Below, piece after piece: positions 59,838 through 64,000 of a stretch of DNA of 64,000 bases. Below the pieces are notes generated by a model. That model had not been told where the DNA came from and searched no databases. It saw nothing but the letters and a program-made list of their open reading frames with translations. This DNA comes from Epilithonimonas tenax DSM 16811 (GTDB lineage: Bacteria > Bacteroidota > Bacteroidia > Flavobacteriales > Weeksellaceae). Where the stretch lies: the NCBI RefSeq assembly GCF_000428485.1, contig NZ_AUAA01000025.1, forward strand, positions 1 through 64,000, written 5' to 3'. The position numbers and the translations under genes were made by a program. Within the stretch, counting starts at the first letter, position 1. The number at the start of each line of letters is the position of its first letter.

Positions 59838-61463
59838 ATGAGCACAGAACATCCAAATTTTAAAAACATATTCAAACGCGAAAACGAAATTCCCGAAGAA
59901 TACAAAGTTCCCGTCATCCACCAGAGAGAATATCTGCTGAACGGCGAATTGGTACAATGGAGCGGCGATGTCACCGAAGTCTATTCGCCCATCTGCATCC
60001 CAACAGAAAACGGACTGGAAAGAAAACTTCTGGGAAGCATCCCGAACATCGGCCCACAAGACGCGATGGTTGTTTTGGAAGCCTCTGTAAAAGCTTACGA
60101 CAACGGACTTGGCGAATGGCCGACGATGTCTGTGGAAGGCAGAATCAAGTGTATGCAGAAGTTCGTCTATCTGATGATTCAGCAACGTGAGCTGGTCATC
60201 AAGTTACTGATGTGGGAAATCGGAAAAACACTCCCCGATTCTACGAAAGAATTCGACAGAACCGTAGATTACATCAACCAAACGATTGATGCGCTAAAAG
60301 ATCTGGATAGAGAATCATCCAGATTCCAACAGGCAGAAGGCACCATTGCCCAGATTAGAAGAGCACCGCTTGGCGTGGTCCTGAGTATGGGACCGTTTAA
60401 TTATCCATTGAATGAAATCTTCACGACCTTGATTCCCGCTTTGATTATGGGAAATACCATTTTGTTCAAATTGCCGAAACACGGCGTTCTTGCACATTAC
60501 CCTTTGCTGAAAGCTTTCCAGGAGGCCTTTCCAAAAGGAACTGTGAACACGCTGTACGGCAAAGGTTCCGAGATCATCACGCCAATTATGGAAAGCGGAA
60601 AAGTGAATGTACTCGCTTTTATCGGATCAAGTAAAGTCGCCAATGGCTTGAAAAAACGGCATCCCAAAGTCAACAGACTGAGAGCCATCTTAAGTCTGGA
60701 TGCAAAAAACGCAGCCATCGTTACAAAACATGCCAACCTAGATATTGCCGTGAGCGAAATTATTCTCGGTGCGCTTTCCTTCAATGGTCAAAGATGTACG
60801 GCTCTGAAATTAATCTTCGTTCAGAAAGATGTGGCAGAGGAATTTAACCAGAAATTAGCCGCCGCCGTTTCTGCCCTGAAAGCTGGCTTGCCTTGGGAAA
60901 AAGAGGTAAAAATCACGCCGCTTCCTGAAGTGCACAAACCACCTTATCTTGAAGAATGCATCCAAGATGCCGTATCAAAAGGAGCCAAAGTCCTGAACGA
61001 AAACGGTGGTTACAGCGAGGCTTCTTTTGTCTTCCCAGCTGTTGTTTATCCTGTGAATGACCAGATGAAACTGTACCACGAAGAGCAATTCGGGCCAGTG
61101 ATTCCCGTGGTTGCTTTTGATGACATCAAGGAGCCAATCGACTATCAGGTGAATGCAGATCACGGGATGCAGGTGAGCATCTTCAGCGAAGATCCGCAGG
61201 AAACCTCTACGCTCATTGACGCGTTTGTAAATTTGGTAAGCCGTGTCAATATCAATTGTCAGGCGCAAAGAGGTCCGGACGTTTTCCCATTCACCGGAAG
61301 AAAAGACAGTGCGGAAGGAACGCTTTCTGTTTTTGATGCGTTGCGATCTTTCTCCATCAGGTCTTTGGTGGCTGCAAAAATCACAGAATCCAACAAAGCA
61401 TTACTGAACGCTATCGTAAGAGACCACGATTCTAACTTCCTGAGTACGGATTATATATTTTAG
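59838..61463 (+). CDS. gapN: NADP-dependent glyceraldehyde-3-phosphate dehydrogenase (GapN-like ALDH)
   Basis: 541 residues of an aldehyde dehydrogenase. GVVLSMGPFNYPLNEIFTTLIPALIMGNTILFKLPKHG is the cofactor-binding and catalytic Asn region (PFNYP). AFIGSSKVANGL is the Rossmann GxxxxG, LDAKNAAIV the position of the base, and NGQRCTALK the catalytic Cys (near residue 318). EEQFGPVIPVVAF follows. FNYP, the RRAPLGVV start and the overall length fit non-phosphorylating GAPDH, which makes 3-phosphoglycerate and NADPH. A different aldehyde substrate cannot be excluded. Confidence 0.87.
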   Translation: MSTEHPNFKNIFKRENEIPEEYKVPVIHQREYLLNGELVQWSGDVTEVYSPICIPTENGLERKLLGSIPNIGPQDAMVVLEASVKAYDNGLGEWPTMSVEGRIKCMQKFVYLMIQQRELVIKLLMWEIGKTLPDSTKEFDRTVDYINQTIDALKDLDRESSRFQQAEGTIAQIRRAPLGVVLSMGPFNYPLNEIFTTLIPALIMGNTILFKLPKHGVLAHYPLLKAFQEAFPKGTVNTLYGKGSEIITPIMESGKVNVLAFIGSSKVANGLKKRHPKVNRLRAILSLDAKNAAIVTKHANLDIAVSEIILGALSFNGQRCTALKLIFVQKDVAEEFNQKLAAAVSALKAGLPWEKEVKITPLPEVHKPPYLEECIQDAVSKGAKVLNENGGYSEASFVFPAVVYPVNDQMKLYHEEQFGPVIPVVAFDDIKEPIDYQVNADHGMQVSIFSEDPQETSTLIDAFVNLVSRVNINCQAQRGPDVFPFTGRKDSAEGTLSVFDALRSFSIRSLVAAKITESNKALLNAIVRDHDSNFLSTDYIF

Positions 61464-61465
61464 AG

Positions 61466-61512
61466 AGACGGATAGATAATAGACGGATAGATAATAGACG
61501 AATAGATAATAG
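61466..61512. repeat. 15-bp tandem repeat, three copies
   Basis: The unit AGACGGATAGATAAT occurs three times in a row, the third with one change (GG to GA), starting 3 bp after the gapN stop. It is not a multiple of any coding unit and lies outside genes. Confidence 0.9.
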
Positions 61513-61534
61513 ATTTTTTTCCTTTTTATAAATT

Positions 61535-61564
61535 AAATCCGCAACTGATTGTTGCGGATTTTTT
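61535..61564 (+). terminator. Terminator after gapN
   Basis: Stem AAATCCGCAAC / GTTGCGGATTT with a five-base loop and a T-run. Confidence 0.92.
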
Positions 61565-61684
61565 CGCGTTGAATAATTCTTCGTTTAAGGACTAAAGATT
61601 TTCGTTCTTTAATTATCGGTAGTTAAATTTTGACTCTTCACAAAATAACAAAAGGCAGATTTGATTAACTAATCTTGGATGATG

Positions 61685-61810
61685 GCGAAGCGCGCCCCGG
61701 CCTGAGTGGAGCTCTTTTTTGTCATTGCGATTTTTGAACATTTCTACAGATTAACAAAAGTGGATCGCAATGACAAAAAAAGCGGGAACGGAGGACGGAT
61801 GAAGGCGCCC
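61685..61810 (+). repeat. Shell-and-stem intergenic element, copy 8
   Basis: Left shell GCGCGCCCCGGCCTGAGTGG then AGCTC; right shell AGCGGGAACGGAGGACGG then GGCGCCC. The stem is TTTTTTGTCATTGCGAT with ATCGCAATGACAAAAAA, a 17-bp perfect pairing. Shell ends resemble copy 1, the stem resembles copy 4. Confidence 0.93.
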
Positions 61811-61876
61811 AAATAACTTACTTTATAAATATGTCCTAAAATCCGCCAACCCATTTCAGTATTGCTTTTTTTGCAG

Positions 61877-61884
61877 TATTTTTG
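61877..61884 (+). promoter_or_regulatory. -7 box TATTTTTG before the LptF/G gene
   Basis: Exact TAnnTTTG match, 17 nt before the TTG start codon. Confidence 0.5.
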
Positions 61885-61901
61885 AGGATTAAATTTCTGA
61901 A

Positions 61902-63356
61902 TTGAAAAAATTAGATCAATATATTATCAAAACCTTTTTCGGGCCATTTCTTTTTATTTTCAGTGTGCTGTTTTTCATCTTCATTGTGAACATTATTTGG
62001 ACCCAAATGTCACAACTGACAGGAAAAGGACTGACCTACGGTGAGATCCTGAAACTGCTTTTCTACCTTGGCATGAACGTTGTGAGTATGGTTTTGCCGC
62101 TTACGATCCTGCTGTCCTCCATAATGACTTTTGGGGATTTTGGGGAACGGTATGAGCTAGCGGCGATGAAGGCGGCGGGGATTTCTCTCCTTCGGGTGAT
62201 GATGCCACTACTCGTTACGGTAGGTTTTCTGGCTGGGATTCTGTTTTTCTTTTCTAATAACGTCATCCCCAATTTTCAACGCAAGGCCAAGAATATGCTT
62301 TTCAATATTGTGTCGTCCAAGCCTGCAATCAATTTTACACCAGGTGTTTTTATAGATCAGATCAGTGGATACTCGGTGAAGTTTGACAAGATCTATGGTG
62401 AAGGCGGTGAAAAACTGGAAGGTGTCTTCCTCCACAAAAACGCCAGTCCTTACGATAACCAACAAACCATTATTGCCAAGAAAGGAAAATTTGCTCCTGC
62501 AGAAGACCGCAATTACCTCAAACTGATTCTCTACAACGGTTATGTTTACGAAGACAACATCTCCGGGAAACCGTACGAAGAAAGAAAAAAACAGCCCAAT
62601 CAATCGGTAAAATTTGATAGTCTGGTGTATCACTTTGATATCAGTGAATTGATCAACAATGCCATAGAACAAGAAAAAATCACAGAGGATTATCGTTTTC
62701 AAACCTATACCGAAGTGAATAAAACGCTGGAGAAAAACCGAAAAACGAACATCTCGATGATCAATTCTTTGACATCGCCTGTCCTGACGCAGACCAATAG
62801 TTATGTTCAGTACATTGATAAACTTAAAACCAAAGATAAGATCATCAAAGAGCAATATAAAATTGACACGCTGAAAACGGACAAAAAACTGGAAGTACTA
62901 TGGGGCGCTTACAGCAAGGTAGATGTGCTGAAAACATCCATCGCATCTAACGAGACCGCCATTGCAGACACGGTAAAAAATCACAATAAAATCGTGATGT
63001 ACCAGCAGCGGATCGTTTCCTACTCTTTCACATGTATCATTTTCTTCTTGATAGGAGCCAGTCTTGGATCCATTATCCGAAAAGGAGGAATGGGACTTCC
63101 TGTGATCATCGCCATCGTGATCTTTATTATCTTTTACGTCCTGAACCTTACCGTAGAAAACATCTCATGGAAAGGAAAACTGAATCCTTATCTCGCTGCC
63201 TGGATCCCGAACTTTGTACTGTTCCCCTTCAGTGTATGGATCACCTACAAGGCGCTGACAGATTCTCAGCTGTTTGATATCGAGAAATACAAAGCACTCT
63301 TCAAACCACTGATAGAGAGATTCTCCAAACCAAAAGAACACGAACGATATCAATAG
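61902..63356 (+). CDS. LptF/LptG family permease
   Basis: 484 residues from a TTG start. Three N-terminal helices (about 10-35, 55-80, 100-122) include the family's LPLTILLSSIMTFGDFGERYELAAMKAAGISL, the coupling helix that contacts the LptB ATPase. A large periplasmic domain spans about 125-375; it is longer than in E. coli and ends in a helical insert rich in Lys, Thr and Asn. Three C-terminal helices follow (SFTCIIFFLIGASLGSIIRKGGMGLP). It forms half of the permease that extracts lipopolysaccharide from the inner membrane. Whether it is F or G is unclear. Confidence 0.92.
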   Translation: MKKLDQYIIKTFFGPFLFIFSVLFFIFIVNIIWTQMSQLTGKGLTYGEILKLLFYLGMNVVSMVLPLTILLSSIMTFGDFGERYELAAMKAAGISLLRVMMPLLVTVGFLAGILFFFSNNVIPNFQRKAKNMLFNIVSSKPAINFTPGVFIDQISGYSVKFDKIYGEGGEKLEGVFLHKNASPYDNQQTIIAKKGKFAPAEDRNYLKLILYNGYVYEDNISGKPYEERKKQPNQSVKFDSLVYHFDISELINNAIEQEKITEDYRFQTYTEVNKTLEKNRKTNISMINSLTSPVLTQTNSYVQYIDKLKTKDKIIKEQYKIDTLKTDKKLEVLWGAYSKVDVLKTSIASNETAIADTVKNHNKIVMYQQRIVSYSFTCIIFFLIGASLGSIIRKGGMGLPVIIAIVIFIIFYVLNLTVENISWKGKLNPYLAAWIPNFVLFPFSVWITYKALTDSQLFDIEKYKALFKPLIERFSKPKEHERYQ

Positions 63357-63364
63357 AAACAAAG

Positions 63365-63397
63365 AGAATCCGTCTAGGTTACAGAGACGGATTCTTC
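63365..63397. terminator. Terminator between LptF/G and the PQQ dehydrogenase
   Basis: Stem AGAATCCGTCT / AGACGGATTCT with a nine-base loop; shared by convergent genes. Confidence 0.85.
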
Positions 63398-63411
63398 GTT
63401 TGACAGCATGT

Positions 63412-64000
63412 TTACTTTTTGCTGTGGGAAACACGCCAAACAATGCCGCTCACATCATCTGCAACAAGCAAAGATCCGTCAGCAATCTGAAGCACCCCTA
63501 CAGGTCTGCCGTAAACATCACCTTTGGCCTCATCGGCAACGAATCCGGTAAGGAATGACAGATAAGAACCCGAAGCTTTTCCATTTTTAAAAGGCACAAA
63601 TGCCACCTGATAACCTACCAAAGCAGAATGATTCCAGGAGCCGTGCTGCCCAATGAAAGCGCCATCTTGATATTTCTCCGGAAACTGAGATCCTGTATAA
63701 AACGTCAAACCAAGGGAAGCCGTGTGGCTTCCCAAAGGCACATCCGGCACAATGGTTTTGGCAACCAGATCAGGCTTTTCGCCTTTCCTTCTCGGGTCTT
63801 CATTCTTTCCGAAATAGGCATATGGCCAGCCATAAAATGCATCACGCTTCACACTGGTCAGGTAATCAGGAACCAGCTCATCGCCCAGTTCATCTCGCTC
63901 ATTCACAACCGTCCAGAGTTGTCCGGTTGTTGGATTCCAGCTCATCCCGACAGGATTTCTAAGTCCCGATGCGTAAATTTTTTCGCCGCTGCCATCGGGG
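63412..64000 (-). CDS. PQQ-dependent sugar/sorbosone dehydrogenase-like protein, C-terminal part
   Basis: The gene enters from the right edge; 195 residues are visible plus the stop. Blocks: DGSGEKIYASGLRNPVGMSWNPTTGQLWTVVNERDELGDELVPDYLTSV, FYGWPYAYFGKNEDPR, PDVPLGSHTASLGLTFYTGSQFPEKYQDGAFIGQHGSWNHSALVGYQVAFVPF, and GRPVGVLQIADGSLLVADDVSGIVWRVSH. These follow the six-bladed soluble glucose/L-sorbosone dehydrogenase family, where the R-NP-G and E-D-LG motifs line the PQQ site. It is usually periplasmic. The signal peptide and start lie outside the window. Confidence 0.9.
   Translation of the reverse strand, partial: PDGSGEKIYASGLRNPVGMSWNPTTGQLWTVVNERDELGDELVPDYLTSVKRDAFYGWPYAYFGKNEDPRRKGEKPDLVAKTIVPDVPLGSHTASLGLTFYTGSQFPEKYQDGAFIGQHGSWNHSALVGYQVAFVPFKNGKASGSYLSFLTGFVADEAKGDVYGRPVGVLQIADGSLLVADDVSGIVWRVSHSKK

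Overview
The window is chromosomal DNA from a low-GC member of the Bacteroidetes, most likely a Weeksellaceae/Chryseobacterium-like flavobacterium. The evidence is: type IX secretion sorting tails (YPNP-type and a type B tail) on large exported proteins; mevalonate-pathway isoprenoid genes; DUF349, DUF4294 and YozG/DUF2975 families; and repeated use of the Bacteroidetes -7 promoter box TAnnTTTG, often 15-25 nt before a start codon, with little Shine-Dalgarno signal. No rRNA, tRNA or CRISPR array was seen.

Layout. 1-2000 is a scarred accessory patch: the 5' end of an IS5-like transposase, a frameshifted gene remnant, a detached 94-bp copy of the scoA 3' end, a YoeB-type toxin-antitoxin pair, then intact scoA. 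2.5-13.4 kb is mostly minus strand: a small lipoprotein, uvrA, a secreted S1/P1 nuclease (plus), GNAT, a UbiA-like prenyltransferase, mevalonate kinase, a decayed esterase, an MFS carrier and acetyl-CoA acetyltransferase. 13.5-15.8 kb is prfB between a decayed and an intact ParE/RelE-type TA module. 15.8-31.5 kb holds an E2 acyltransferase, a secreted M36 protease, a LolA-like protein, an M42 peptidase, rpe, ndk, purC-purF, a secreted endonuclease I and a DUF349 protein. 31.7-46 kb holds queA, two paralogous exported proteins, a 1225-aa phosphoesterase-barrel fusion, an HD plus Pycsar-type membrane protein, a GAF protein, rlmN and a polyprenyl synthase. 46-64 kb holds a YozG/DUF2975 pair, rarA, DedA, a hydroxyacid dehydrogenase, hutU, a type B T9SS protein, an M23 peptidase, tpx, DoxX, gapN, an LptF/G permease and a partial PQQ sugar dehydrogenase.

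Most genes are housekeeping. The most unusual signal is a family of nine intergenic elements of about 95-135 bp, in both orientations, with a conserved outer shell around an interchangeable central hairpin. Shell positions on the two arms covary reciprocally between copies (GT/AC versus AC/GT, CTT/AAG versus CCT/AGG, A/G versus G/A, GCAGC/GCTGC versus GCGCC/GGCGC). This implies selection on a folded RNA or DNA structure while the central stem is replaced freely. Other points worth a second look are the duplicated scoA end flanking a TA module, a hairpin covering the transposase start, prfB without its programmed frameshift, several decayed genes, a 12-bp operator palindrome before DUF2975, and the HD-PycTM fusion without a nearby cyclase.
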